NCBI RefSeq assembly: GCF_048544455.1
Contig: NC_133534.1
Coordinates: 88,937,637 to 89,001,636, forward strand
Reading direction: 5' to 3'
Source of the DNA: Silene latifolia
Lineage: Eukaryota > Streptophyta > Magnoliopsida > Caryophyllales > Caryophyllaceae
Length of the DNA: 64,000 nt
In this document: positions 45,987-56,408 of the stretch, piece after piece
Numbering within the stretch: the stretch's first letter is position 1
How the letters are laid out: the number at the start of each line of letters is the position of its first letter
The notes under the pieces: model-generated
Seen by the model: the letters and a program-made list of their open reading frames with translations, nothing else
Database searches by the model: none
Told to the model about the DNA's origin: nothing
Translations under genes and position numbers: made by a program

Positions 45987-48946
45987 CTACAACTTAGGAA
46001 CACGTTTAATACCCATGGAATTAACGTGCCCTTCATGCTTATCTTGTCGTAATGGTTTAGTGAGAGGATCTGCTATGTTATCATCTGTAGCAATCTTTTC
46101 TATCACTACTTCCTTTTGCTCCACGTAATCTCGGATTAGATGAGCTTTCCGTCGTACATGTCTAGACTTGTTGCTAGACTTTGGCTCCTTAGCTTGGAAT
46201 ATGGCACCACTATTGTCGCAATAGATGGTGATCGGGTCATTCGAACTAGGCACTACAGATAGTCCATGTAAGAATTGACGCATCCATATCGCTTCCTTTG
46301 TAGCTTCAGACGCGGCATAGTACTCGGACTCAGTCGTAGAATCTCCTGTAACTGTTTGCTTGGAACTCTTCCAGCTGACTGCAGCGCCATTGAGAGTAAA
46401 AACGAATCCAGACTGAGATTTCGAGTCATCTCGATCCGTTTGGAAGCTAGCATATGCGTAACCGGTTGCGCATAGCTTTTGAGGGCCTCCATAAGTCAAT
46501 GCCCAATCTTTAGTCCTCCGTAGGTACTTAAGAATGTTCTTGACGGCCGGCCTACCTAATGTGATTCACCGGATCTTTGTTGGAATCGACTTGTCATACT
46601 CAATGCATATGCCACGTCCGGACGTGTGCATATCATGGCATACATGATTGATCCTATTGCCGAGGCACAAGGAATCCGTGTCATGCGCTCTTTCTCTTTC
46701 GGTGTCTCTGGTGCCTGAGACTTGCTCAAATGCACCCCTGGAGCCATAGGAAGAAACCCCTTCTTGGAGTTAGTCATGCTGAATCTCTCTAGGATTTTGT
46801 CTATGTAAGACTCGATCGAGAGATAACATCCGTCGTGATCTATCTCGATAGATACGGATGCCTGGAATTCTTTGTGCCTCACCCAGATCTTTCATCTGGA
46901 AATGGTTTTTCAACCATACTTTCACCGAAGTTAAGAGAGGTATGTCATTCCCAATCAGGAGTATGTCGTCAACATACAATATTAGAAAAACAATCTTGCT
47001 CCCACTCGACTTGATATATAGACATGGTTCCTCGACCGATCGAGTAAATCCATTCTCTTTTATCACTTGGTCGAAGCGATGATTCCAACTCCTTGATGCT
47101 TGCTTAAGTCCATAAATGGAACGCTTAAGTTTGCATACTTTCTTAGGATGTTTTGGATCGATGAAACCTTCGGGTTGTACCATGTACAACTCTTCCTCCA
47201 AAAAGCCGTTTAAGAAGGCGGTTTTCACGTCCATTTGCCAAATTTCATAGTCATGAAAAGCGGCAATCGCTAAGATAATCCGAATGGAACGCAAAGATAA
47301 CTACGGGTGAAAAATCTCATCGTAGTGCAAACCTGGCACTTGGGTGAAACCTTTAGCAACTAGTCGTGCTTTGTAGATATCTTGTTGACCTTCCACAGAA
47401 TGCTTTATCTTGTAAAGCCATTTGCATTGAAGGGGACGAACCTTAGCAGGTAAGTCAACAAGATCCCACACGTTGTTCTCATACATGGAGTCCATCTCGG
47501 ATTGCATGGCCTTAAGCCATAGCTTTGAGTCAGAACTGGTCATGGCACCTTTATAGGTTGCGGGTTCACTACTCGTTAAGAGTAGAATGTCATCTATGTC
47601 ATGTTCCTCGACCGGACCAATGTATCGTGTCGGAGGAATAGAGACTCTTCCCGACCTCCTAGGTTCCTCGGGAATGTTAACGCGCGGCGGGGATTGAAGG
47701 AATAGGTTCCTCCAATAGTTGCTCGGTACTTGGTTCTAGAATCTCCGACAGTTCGAAGGTTCTATCACTCTTTGCATTCTCGATAAATTCCTTCTCTAAG
47801 AATGTCGCACTAGCCGCAACAAAAACACGTTGTTCGGTTGGCGAATAAAAGTAATGACCAAGCGTTCCTTTAGGATAACCTATAAAGTATGTCTTGACCG
47901 ATCGCGGGCCGAGCTTATCCTCGTGTCTCCACTTTACATAAGCCTCGTAGCCCCAAACCCGTATAAAGGACAAGTTAGGGACCGTTCCCTTCCATAGTTC
48001 ATATGGAGTCTTGTCAATGACTTTAGACGGACTTCGGTTAAGTATTAGAGCGGTGACGAACAAAGATAACCCCATAATGAGTCGGGCAATACGGTGTGAC
48101 TCATCATGGATCGAACCATATCAAGTATAGTTCGATTTCTCCGTTCGGACACACCATTCAATTGAGGTGTTCCGGTGGAGTTAAGCGTAGGGCAATCCCA
48201 CGAGTCCTTTAGGTGTTGATCAAACTCGTGAGAAAGATACTCGCCACCACGATCCGAACGTAGTGTTTTAATCTTTCTACCCAATAGGTTCTGTACCCTA
48301 TTTTGGTATTCCTTGAATTTCTCAAAGGATTCACTTTTGTGCTTCATTAAGTAGACATAGCCATATCTCCTTAAATCGTCCGTGAAAGTGATGAAATACC
48401 TATAGCCTTCTCGTGCGGTGATTGACATAGGACCACATACATCCGTGTGTATGAGTCCTAATAGGTCGCAGCGCATTCCAACACCTTTGAAGGAAATCCG
48501 AGTCATCTTACCGATGAGACATGATTCACACGTGCCAAATGATTGAAAATCAAAGGCCGAGATAGCTCCATTTTTTATGAGCTGTTTTACGCGTTTCTCA
48601 TTAATATGTCCCATATACGGCGATTGCCATAGATACGTTTGATCTTTGTCACCAACCTTTAACTTTTTATTCATTACGTGTAATATTTCCGTGGTCGGAT
48701 CTAAAACATAAATTTCGTTCATGGAGAGCCTTGCCAGTAAATCATATCGTGTAATGAGAAAATGCAAGTATTATTTTCTATTACAAATGAAAAACCAAGT
48801 TTATCAAGTGCGAAACCGAAATAATGTTTTTGGAAAGACTGGTACATAATAGCGATTATATAAAAATAACTCCAATCCGCTAGGAAGCTGGATCACGTAT
48901 GTTCCCCTCGAGAGACGGCGACCACTCGTGCTCCATTCCCGACACG
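45987..48946 (-). pseudogene. pol: Cminus pol: integrase, reverse transcriptase, RNase H, broken
   Basis: Minus strand, copia order. Integrase with HTDVCGPM, RSDRGGEYLS and SERRNRT lies at about 48770-48090. The reverse transcriptase lies at about 47550-46600 with DVKTAFLNGF and an intact YVDDIL. RNase H with DNSGAIFQAKEPKSSN is open for 170 codons and ends at 45987 (IKRVPKL). Breaks: near 48590, 48190, 48070 and 47700, a TAG at about 47303 created by the +1 base shared with C1 plus an own -1 base, and near 46815. The RNase H is better preserved than in C1. Confidence 0.9.
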
Positions 48947-50023
48947 CAGTCCACCTCACCCTTTACGAGGGGTTCGATGTTTTGAGCCCCCGCACATGAT
49001 TACACGAGATGAGAACCACAACCGATCAAATACCCAAGTTCCGTAACTTGCGTGGTTAATCTCAATCATATGAATAAAAGTAGAAGAAGAAGAAGACATA
49101 CCAACAGGTTTAACACGACCTGCCTTTAAGTCCTCATGATAAACAGGACATGTACGCCTCCAATGCCCAGTCTTGTGGCAATGATGGCATTCCATGTTTT
49201 CATTCTTGCTCTTTGTCGCGCTTGATGAGTTGCTCGACTCACCAGGCCCACTCTTACCCCGATCCCGACTTCTTGAACTTCGCCTTACCTCTGCTAGGTC
49301 CGCTTTAGCTTTGCCCTTACCCTTGCCTTTGTTTGACACAACGAGAACATCCTGTTTCAAGCTCCCACTGAACTTCATGTCCTTCTCGGTCTGTACGAGA
49401 AGCGAGTGCAGTTCATGTGGGGTTTTCTTCAAATCATTCATATAGTAATTCGCTCTAAATTGCGAAAAACCATCGTGGAGTGAATGAAGCATGCGGTCGA
49501 TAACAATGTTCTCGCTGATGTTACAATTAAAGGTCTCCAGCTTCTCGACATTCTCAATCATGCTGAGAATGTGTGGGCTAACTGGTTGGCCCTTCTGGAG
49601 TCTCGCATCAAAGAAGCTAGTGGTATGCTCACAGGTCACGATTCTCGGTGCTTTCGAGAATTCCTTGGTGAGCGTGGTGAAAATCTTGTTTGCACCATGG
49701 GCTATGAAGCGTTTCTGCAAATTGGGTTCCATTGCAAAAATGAGTACGTTTTTAATCGCACCCGCTTCCATACAGAAATCATTAAACTTGGTGATTTTTC
49801 AGACTCTAGCCGTGGGACCTGGGTTTGCCGGGATGGGCTCTAATAGATATTTGAGCTTCCGTCGGTCGGCGGCGCGAGCATTCCGTAATGCCGCCTCCCA
49901 ATCCGTGAAGTTTGATCCATCATTCTTGATCGAGTAGACCGATTCATCCGATTCATGAAGATCCGAAGCCGGGACTCACGGTCCAATGTGGCACTTGGCA
50001 TTGGGTTATCGTAGAACCACCAT
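48947..50023 (-). pseudogene. gag: Cminus gag and protease start, broken
   Basis: The ATG at 50021-50023 matches the C1 gag start, but a 2-base loss just after it and further shifts near 49850 break the N-terminus. From 49771 down to 48956 the frame is open for 271 codons. It covers the capsid, a basic stretch (GKGKGKAKA), and a CCHC zinc knuckle CHHCHKTGHWRRTC (about 49190-49149). The protease site is shifted out of frame. It ends in the same TGA as C1. Confidence 0.87.
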
Positions 50024-51968
50024 TTGTTATTAGCGAGTTTAAAAATTCGTGATCTACACTTTGAAAAAGAAAAAAAACAAAACGAAATAAGCAACTCATC
50101 GAGGTGATTTAAGTCTATTTAAAATTCATTTTAACATGTAGACTCTCGCACTTGCATAATTGATCTCCCTCAAGAATGATACAAGTGATCCCAAGACTCA
50201 ATTTCCGTAAATTGATAAGCCAACTGTTTAGCTAATTCTTCCGTAAGAACTCTTGGTCGATAGATTTCCGTAAATCCTATCTATAGTCCACCATGATCAC
50301 ATGATCGTACGAGTGACCATAGTGTTGAGATAAAATAGGTCAATCGGTTCCAACTTACCCGACGTAGAAGGGGTCATATTATGCCTACCGACGAAGAAGG
50401 GACTCATTGGAGTTTGACCTATAAAGACCATTCTCAATTTTGGTTTATACGAGGAAGATCCCATCAACTAAATTATAATTCATATTAAGTGAACGAATAA
50501 CTAGCGTTTGCGTGAATGAATTAATTTGGGTGATGGCTTAAAAAACGTGTGACATGAGAATGTCAAAGAAAACTAACTCGTGACCTCTATATGTGTCAGT
50601 TTTCATGCAATAATTAGGTGGTTTGGTTTTTAGGCGGAATATGATGCATATTATCGTTACGAAAAATAAATAAATGAATGCAATACGTAAAAAAAATTCC
50701 TAGTGTGGCCTATCCTAATAAAAAGAACATAAAACAACTTTGGAATCCACCGTTGGACCCGAGAAGCTTGTCTTGATGTTCTATCTTGATCCATGTAGCG
50801 GGAGTGAGCATCCGGTCTCCATCTTTGGTCTTCTCAAAAATTACATTTAAAATTACAAAATATAACCTATTTACATTCTAATTAAAAACTGTAATTACAA
50901 GTGAAAAATCCAAAACGGAGATACGAGATCTCAAAATACAACCAAGACCGTGTTCCATCATTACGGTAACACGTTCTACTAAGGCCACACTAAGTTATAG
51001 CTGATTGTAAAATTAAATACGTAATAAAAGGCATTCAAAAGCATTCAAAAATAACGATAAATAAAAATGCATCAACTAAAAACAAATTCATTCGTGACAT
51101 AATTCCGTAATTATGTTAAATTTATCCAAACCACCTTTTAATGACTAAAATTCATGTGATAAAACCGCTTTTATCAATTTAATTTTAATCCAATACAATC
51201 CGTTACTTTAAATACGCTTTAAAATAACTTAATGGTACGTGTGTGAACCGTTTCACAATCATAGCGAGTGTACAATATCCGTATAAAGTACATATTAAGG
51301 CCAAAAGAAAATTTAAAACAAAAAGAATAAATTTTCAAAGCTGCCAGAAATGAAAATCCCTCGATCCAGTGGACAAAAGTGCTCGATCGAGGAACAAAAG
51401 GGCTCGATCGACTGAACTGCAAGTCGATCGAGAGGATTGCCAAACAGAAAGTGCTCGATCGACTAAACTAGTGGTCGATCGAGTACTTTTATCAGCAAAT
51501 CTGCTCGATCGAGTACGAGGACTTCTCGATCGAGCAGTGGGGTTTTGAAAATGGTCGATCGAGTACGGCAAGGACTCGATCGAGTAAGAACAAGACAGAA
51601 AAACCTCTCGATCGATTAAAAACGTTCGATCGAGAATAAAAATTTCTGAAACACAAAACCCTCGTTAAAACAGTTTTGTTGAAACAAAACAAATGCAATT
51701 TTGATCAAAACCGATTAATATCAATTCTACAAATTTGCAAAACATAAACATATTGTTATAATGATCGTGTAAAATAACAATATGCATAAAATCAAATCCA
51801 AACAACCGTGTAAATACATGTCACGGTTTTAAAATATGCAACAACCGATTTAAAAAAATTCCTGCCGAGAGGAATAAAAACGCTGCTGCCGCACGAATTT
51901 CAAGACAATAAAAATCGTTTCAAGATTGTTTTATGAAAAACACATAGAAAAAAAATTTACGTGGCCTC
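50024..51968 (-). other. Cminus untranslated leader with palindrome array
   Basis: No gene. The gag-proximal half is nearly identical to C1; toward the LTR similarity falls. The array at 51360-51640 has about eleven TCGATCGA cores, arranged differently from C1. Confidence 0.8.
51360..51640. repeat. TCGATCGA palindrome array in Cminus leader
   Basis: About eleven TCGATCGA cores with GCTCGATCGA, GTCGATCGAG and ACTCGATCGAGT flanks at 10-35-base spacing. Two at the edges are degenerate (CTCGATCCAG, CTCGATCGATT). Confidence 0.9.
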
Positions 51969-51980
51969 GCTCTGATACCA
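51969..51980 (-). other. Cminus primer binding site
   Basis: Minus-strand TGGTATCAGAGC, two bases inside the 5' LTR border. Confidence 0.94.
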
Positions 51981-51982
51981 CT

Positions 51983-52965
51983 TGTGGGGTAATATCCGTA
52001 TAATACCCTTTAATTATAGGATTATAACGCAAAATTTACATGTGATTATAGTCATAAAACGAATAACATGATGAAACGATTAAGCGATAGAAATAACCTT
52101 CGGTCCTAGTGCAAAATGGCAATGAGAGATCAAGGTAGATCTCCTCCTAATTGTTGCACCCAAGATAGTCCGAGAAATGCCCTTGTGCTAGAGTGAATCC
52201 CCTAATTGCCTTGCAATATTGAGGGGATTGTTTTGTGAGTTTGTGTTGGATGAGAGATCCGAATTTCTGAGAGGCACTTTCTCAAAAACCCTAGAATTTT
52301 TACAAATGAAATGATTAGGTTAGAAGGGAGGAGAAACTCTCCCTTTTGTTCTCCTAATCTCGGTTTGGCCGAGTGGATCAAGGGGGAAATGGGCTTCCAT
52401 TTTCTCCTTATGTTTAACTCGTGGTCCGAGGCTAAAATGTATACGACGCGGTGTTTATTATAAACTGTTATCGGTTATCGGAAATTAAGGCATCAACTAA
52501 TAATACGGGTTAGTTGAATTATTAATACATGTCCGACAAAACAGTATTGTATAATTATATTCAATATACATTTAATTAAATATAAAACGCTTATATTCAA
52601 TTTTACGAATTAACCGCTTAATTCGTCTTAGCCATTATTATTTAATCCGTATTAAATAAAATATCTCAACATCACATTTTGACTAATTATTAGTCAAATA
52701 ACTCAGACTAACTGGTTAGTCAAAATTGGCATCTACATGACTGTATTTTCATACCGTCACATCTCTCAAACGTATCCTATAGGTGTGACTTTTAGGGACC
52801 AGTTGATCACCGCCATCTGTATGACAATAACGTCAAACTTATCTAGCAAGCCAACCGTTATTGATAAACGTGGATCAACTGATAATAATACCAAAAGTAT
52901 GCCCTTTGATCCTTTTAGAGATTTATAAGTCCTTGCACTAACTGTTAAGGACACCAGCCCCAACA
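51983..52965 (-). repeat. Cminus 5' LTR
   Basis: 983 bp, same ends as the LTR at 44144-45126. By eye the differences are near 52552, 52705-52706 and 52741. Confidence 0.94.
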
Positions 52966-52970
52966 AGCAG

Positions 52971-53227
52971 TCGGTCTTAGCAGGTGTTGATGTCGTTGAT
53001 AGCTGGAGTCCGGGCATGGATGAGTCTTCACGAGATTCGATAGGCGTAGCTAGTAGTCCTTGAGTTGTATCTTTCATATCGTTTGTTGGTTGAAACCGCT
53101 TGTAATACAATATAATAGTTCATTTATCGACGTTTGATTATTACTATCCTCAGGCAACCGAGATGGTAACGCCCTTATATGCTAAGGAAGGCCTAGTTAA
53201 GGCTCCTCTGAATATGGGGGTGTTACA
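52971..53227 (+). repeat. G3 3' LTR, part 2
   Basis: Last part of the G3 3' LTR after Cminus, from TCGGTCTTAGCAGG to GGGTGTTACA. Together with 43121-44143 it gives 1280 bp, one base off the 5' LTR. GTTGA at 53228-53232 closes the G3 target duplication. Confidence 0.94.
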
Positions 53228-53821
53228 GTTGACATGGAAGAAGACTCCAATATTCCGATCATCCTAGCAAGACATTTCTTGCACACCGCGGGTGCGGTGA
53301 TAGATGTGAAGCACGGAGAGCTTACTCTTGAAGTGGGAGATGAGACCATAACTTTCAATCTTGACAAGACCATGAGAGCTCTCCGATTGCATGAACCATG
53401 CTTTATGGTTAATCACTATAGCCGGAAGGATGATAGGAAGAAGTCGAAATTCCAATGGAAAAAGAAAGTTGATGATGCTCCATCAAAAGAGCAAGGAAAT
53501 AGCAACAATGAGAGCTTGAAAAGCTCACCCATGACAAGTGAAAAAGGTGGCCCCATTGGCCAAGGCAAGAAAGAAGGAGAGTTGTCTCTATCAACTCAAG
53601 AAATTTTTAATGATCAAGTAGACGGAGTTTGCGGTATTTGGGATGATGAGTTCGAAGGGATATTCAATCCCTATATTGGTAATGCTATGAACCAAGACCA
53701 TCATAGAGAACAACAAATGCAAAAATCTAATGAGGACCTTTATCATGATAATGAACAAGCTTTCGACTACTTCTTCAAGGTGTTGAGTAACATCAACAAC
53801 ACCTTGAACATGCCCCCTTGA
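53228..53821 (+). pseudogene. Athila protease, part 2, and C-terminal tail
   Basis: Continues the protease of element A past G3: MEEDSNIPIILARHFL and GAVIDVKHGELTLEVGD are typical of the second half of the Athila aspartic protease. G3 went in between two codons of this stretch. A charged tail follows (KKSKFQWKKKVDD, then acidic), ending NNTLNMPP and TGA at 53819-53821. In a full Athila element reverse transcriptase would come next; here it does not. Confidence 0.83.
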
Positions 53822-54863
53822 CATCTCACATTGGATGAGAGTTTGGTGGAGTCCTCCCTAAACCACCATTTGTAAATATTCTAACTCCCTAACTTGCATT
53901 TCAATTTTTACATTGCATTTTTGTCATTTTTGGATTTATTTGCCTTGATCAAGATATTCATCATTTTAAGAGAAGTGAGGAAGGGACTTATGATTTTATT
54001 GATGTGTAGTGCTTTACCTTAGTGTGGGGATACCAATTGCCTAGGTTATTCATGCCTTTGTAGTGCCCCTACAATGAAGAACACGAGAATTGAAGAATGA
54101 AAATGACACGGGTTATGCAGCACCTACGGATGGACCTGAATCCGTGTGGTCAAGAAGGAATCCGAGCGTCCAAACAGACAATCCGCTCGTCCTGAAGAAT
54201 CCGAGCGTCCAATGTCACCAGCGCGCAAATCCGACGAGCTGCAGAATACAAAAACTGGTCAGTAAGAGAATCCGAGCGTCTCAGCTGAGAATTCGCTCGT
54301 CTCATTCTGGACGGCCGTCCTTCAGAAAAGACGCTCGTCTTTTTCAGTAGCAAAAGTCTGTTAATTTCTCTGTAAAGGAATCCGAGCGTCCCTCCAGAAA
54401 GACGCTCGTCCCTCAAGAAAGAATCCGCTCGTCTTAGAAGAAGGGCGCTCGTCCTGTGGCGTCTTTTCCTGGGTTAAACATTGAAGAATCCGCCCGTCCC
54501 GATGACAAAGCCGCTCGTCCTCTGCTGCGTTTTCAAATATAACGGGTCTTTTTGACCCTCTTCCCTCATTCAATCTCATTTCTTCTACATTCAAACACTA
54601 CCCAAAACCCAAAAACCCTCATCCTCTACATCAACAAAAACCAAATTTCCTCAACCAAATTCAACAAAATCAAATCCAAACTTCCTTACAACAAAAATTA
54701 ATCACTCCTTTTGCAACAACAATTGATTCAAACACCAAAGTCTTCAACTTTTGTGTCGAATTTTTTTTGGATACTAAGCAACATTCATTCATCCTAAATT
54801 GATTTTGGTATCACTAAAAATTAAGATTTCAATCTTTCATTGGTGTAATCAATCAAAGGATAA
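53822..54863 (+). promoter_or_regulatory. Athila spacer with internal array and TATA-like run before ORF1
   Basis: Non-coding, 1 kb. No trace of RT, RNase H or integrase. An array of GAGCGTCC/GCTCGTCC words fills about 54150-54520. It is followed at once by AAATATAAC (54535-54543), then a CT- and CA-rich stretch of about 320 bases with no ATG-led long frame, then the ORF1 start at 54864. The array uses the same words as the LTR array at 32655-32845. The layout is that of a promoter for ORF1; this is inference. Confidence 0.5.
54150..54520. repeat. GAGCGTCC / GCTCGTCC array before Athila ORF1
   Basis: About twelve related words, many alternating between AATCCGAGCGTCC and GACGCTCGTCC or AATCCGCTCGTCC, so that the core is present in both orientations. 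Spacing is irregular, about 8-40 bases. Confidence 0.87.
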
Positions 54864-56408
54864 ATGGCAATAACTAAAGGAGGTAACAAGGCACCCCCAA
54901 AGAAGACACTTTCCAAAAGGCAACAAGCTCTTCAAGCAAAATAATTGTCAAAGGCATTGGTAGTCCATGAGGCGAGGTTGGAGGTTCAACAAGGTCCCCC
55001 TATGGAAGCTACAACATCAACAACTCCGATCATTGAGCAATTATCCAATTATCCGGAGGTAACTTTCACTTCCGACTCTCATAGGGAGAAATTCATTCTC
55101 TTTGCTAAGAAAACCATCATGCCTACTAAGTTTATTTGTGAAGATGCATTGTCAAAATTGGGTGTTCTTGAACAAACCAAAACCTTCTTTGAGTCTATGG
55201 GATTGGGTAAATTGTTTAAAATGAAGGAATTGACATACCCCTCCCTCACCTTGGAATTTTTAAGTTCTTTGAAAGTCACAAGGGTGGAGACTCGAACCAA
55301 CATCGAGTTTCGTCTTGAAAATGTTGATAGTCGCATAACTTATGGCAAATTGGGTAAGATATTAGGCTTTAGTGATAACCCGAAATATACAAAGACTCCT
55401 ATCAAGTATGACCCCGCTCCTCTTTGGATGGCAATTTCCGGGAAGCAATTCGTGCGTTTTCATGATTGTCGTGCTCTATTAGTCCACCATTAGGCCATTA
55501 GAGTATGGCATAAGGTCATTGGGAATACTTTGATAGCAAGAAATTGCACTAATCACCTTACCAAACTCGATTGTATTCTTCTTGAGTCGGCCTTGAACAT
55601 AGGAAGGGAATTTACAAAGCCATATAATGCTCTAAGACTTTTGGTTGAACGATGGCTTAATGTCGATTGTGGCAAAGAAGGCACCGCCTTTATTGTAAAT
55701 GAAGGACTAGTTACCCATTTGGCTAAGCATTTTAACCGAGATTTCAACAAAAACAACACCTATGTGTCGGTTAAAGGAGGCCATCTTGTTGATATGGACA
55801 CCATGATTCACAAGTTCAAGTGGGTCAAGCACCACACTCTTGACAACAAATATGGGTGGTTAACAAATGAAGCTAGATCATTCACTTAGCCTTCCAAAAT
55901 TTTCCGATTGAATGTTCACCGACCGAACTACCTTCTCCCACTCTCCGAAGAGACCGAGTATATCATTCAACAACAAAGAGGCGAAATTGTCGAGCCCTCC
56001 TCCTCCATTATCACCCCACCTTACCCATTTTAATACCAAGAATTCAAACCCAAGGATGTCGAATTGGAAAATGATTAATTGACACTACTCATGAGGGAAA
56101 TGCACAAGCAAGCTTACAATGATAGAGTGGATGCTTACAAGGCCCAATATCCGCCCCACTTACATCTAGCTAGGCAAGGACTTCTTGATCTGTCTTGTCC
56201 TTTGCCTAGTTGGGCGGATAGGGAAGTATTGTTTCCTAGCATTCCTAGTGGTAGTAAACCGCGTGGAGAGGAGATGGTTGTTGAAGAGGGTGGTGTTCAA
56301 GAAGAAGAAGCTCAAGAAGAGGAAGAGGAAAGTGAGGAAGAACAAGCAAGTGAATGTGAGAGTGGACGCGATTCCACATCTATGGAAGTTGATGATACCT
56401 CAAGATAG
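54864..56408 (+). pseudogene. Athila ORF1, one frame with five in-frame stops
   Basis: The frame starts MAITKGGNKAPPKKT at 54864 and remains in phase for 515 codons to TAG at 56406. It is interrupted at 54942 (TAA), 55491 (TAG), 55887 (TAG), 56031 (TAA) and 56076 (TAA), with no frameshift. Contents: basic N-terminus, YPEVTFTSDSHREKF, MPTKFICED, a helix then LTYPSLTLEFLSSLKV, IEFRLENVD, a conserved middle part (LLVERWLNVD, HFNRDFNKN), and a strongly acidic C-terminus. It matches the Athila ORF-1 family. The frame continues EDDDDDTMGED after 56408, so the true end may be 56444 and the TAG at 56406 a sixth mutation. Confidence 0.85.

Larger units (their letters stand above)
44144..52965 (-). mobile_element. 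Copia element Cminus, complete, young, inserted in G3
   Basis: Complete minus-strand copia element with 983-bp LTRs at both ends and a perfect AGCAG duplication (44139-44143, 52966-52970). The LTRs differ at about four positions by eye. Same family as C1: gag-pol is about 97% alike in sampled stretches, yet the second half of the LTR and the first part of the leader are much less alike. All frames are broken; several breaks are shared with C1. Confidence 0.95.
36457..53227 (+). mobile_element. G3: non-autonomous gypsy element carrying one ORF1-like gene
   Basis: Complete element with 1281-bp and 1280-bp LTRs and a perfect GTTGA duplication (36452-36456 and 53228-53232). Its LTR ends are those of the Tekay-like family of G1 and the solo LTR. 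The 5.4-kb internal region (37738-43120) has no gag, protease, RT or integrase, only an intact ORF related to Athila ORF1. The 3' LTR is split by Cminus (44144-52965). The LTRs look about 98% identical by eye, so the element moved fairly recently and must have used proteins made elsewhere. Confidence 0.92.

Noticed and set aside
46800..46815. A CTCGATCGAG-like word in the RT region of Cminus
   Set aside because: It arose from a two-base loss relative to the expected coding sequence and is single, so it does not belong to the arrays.
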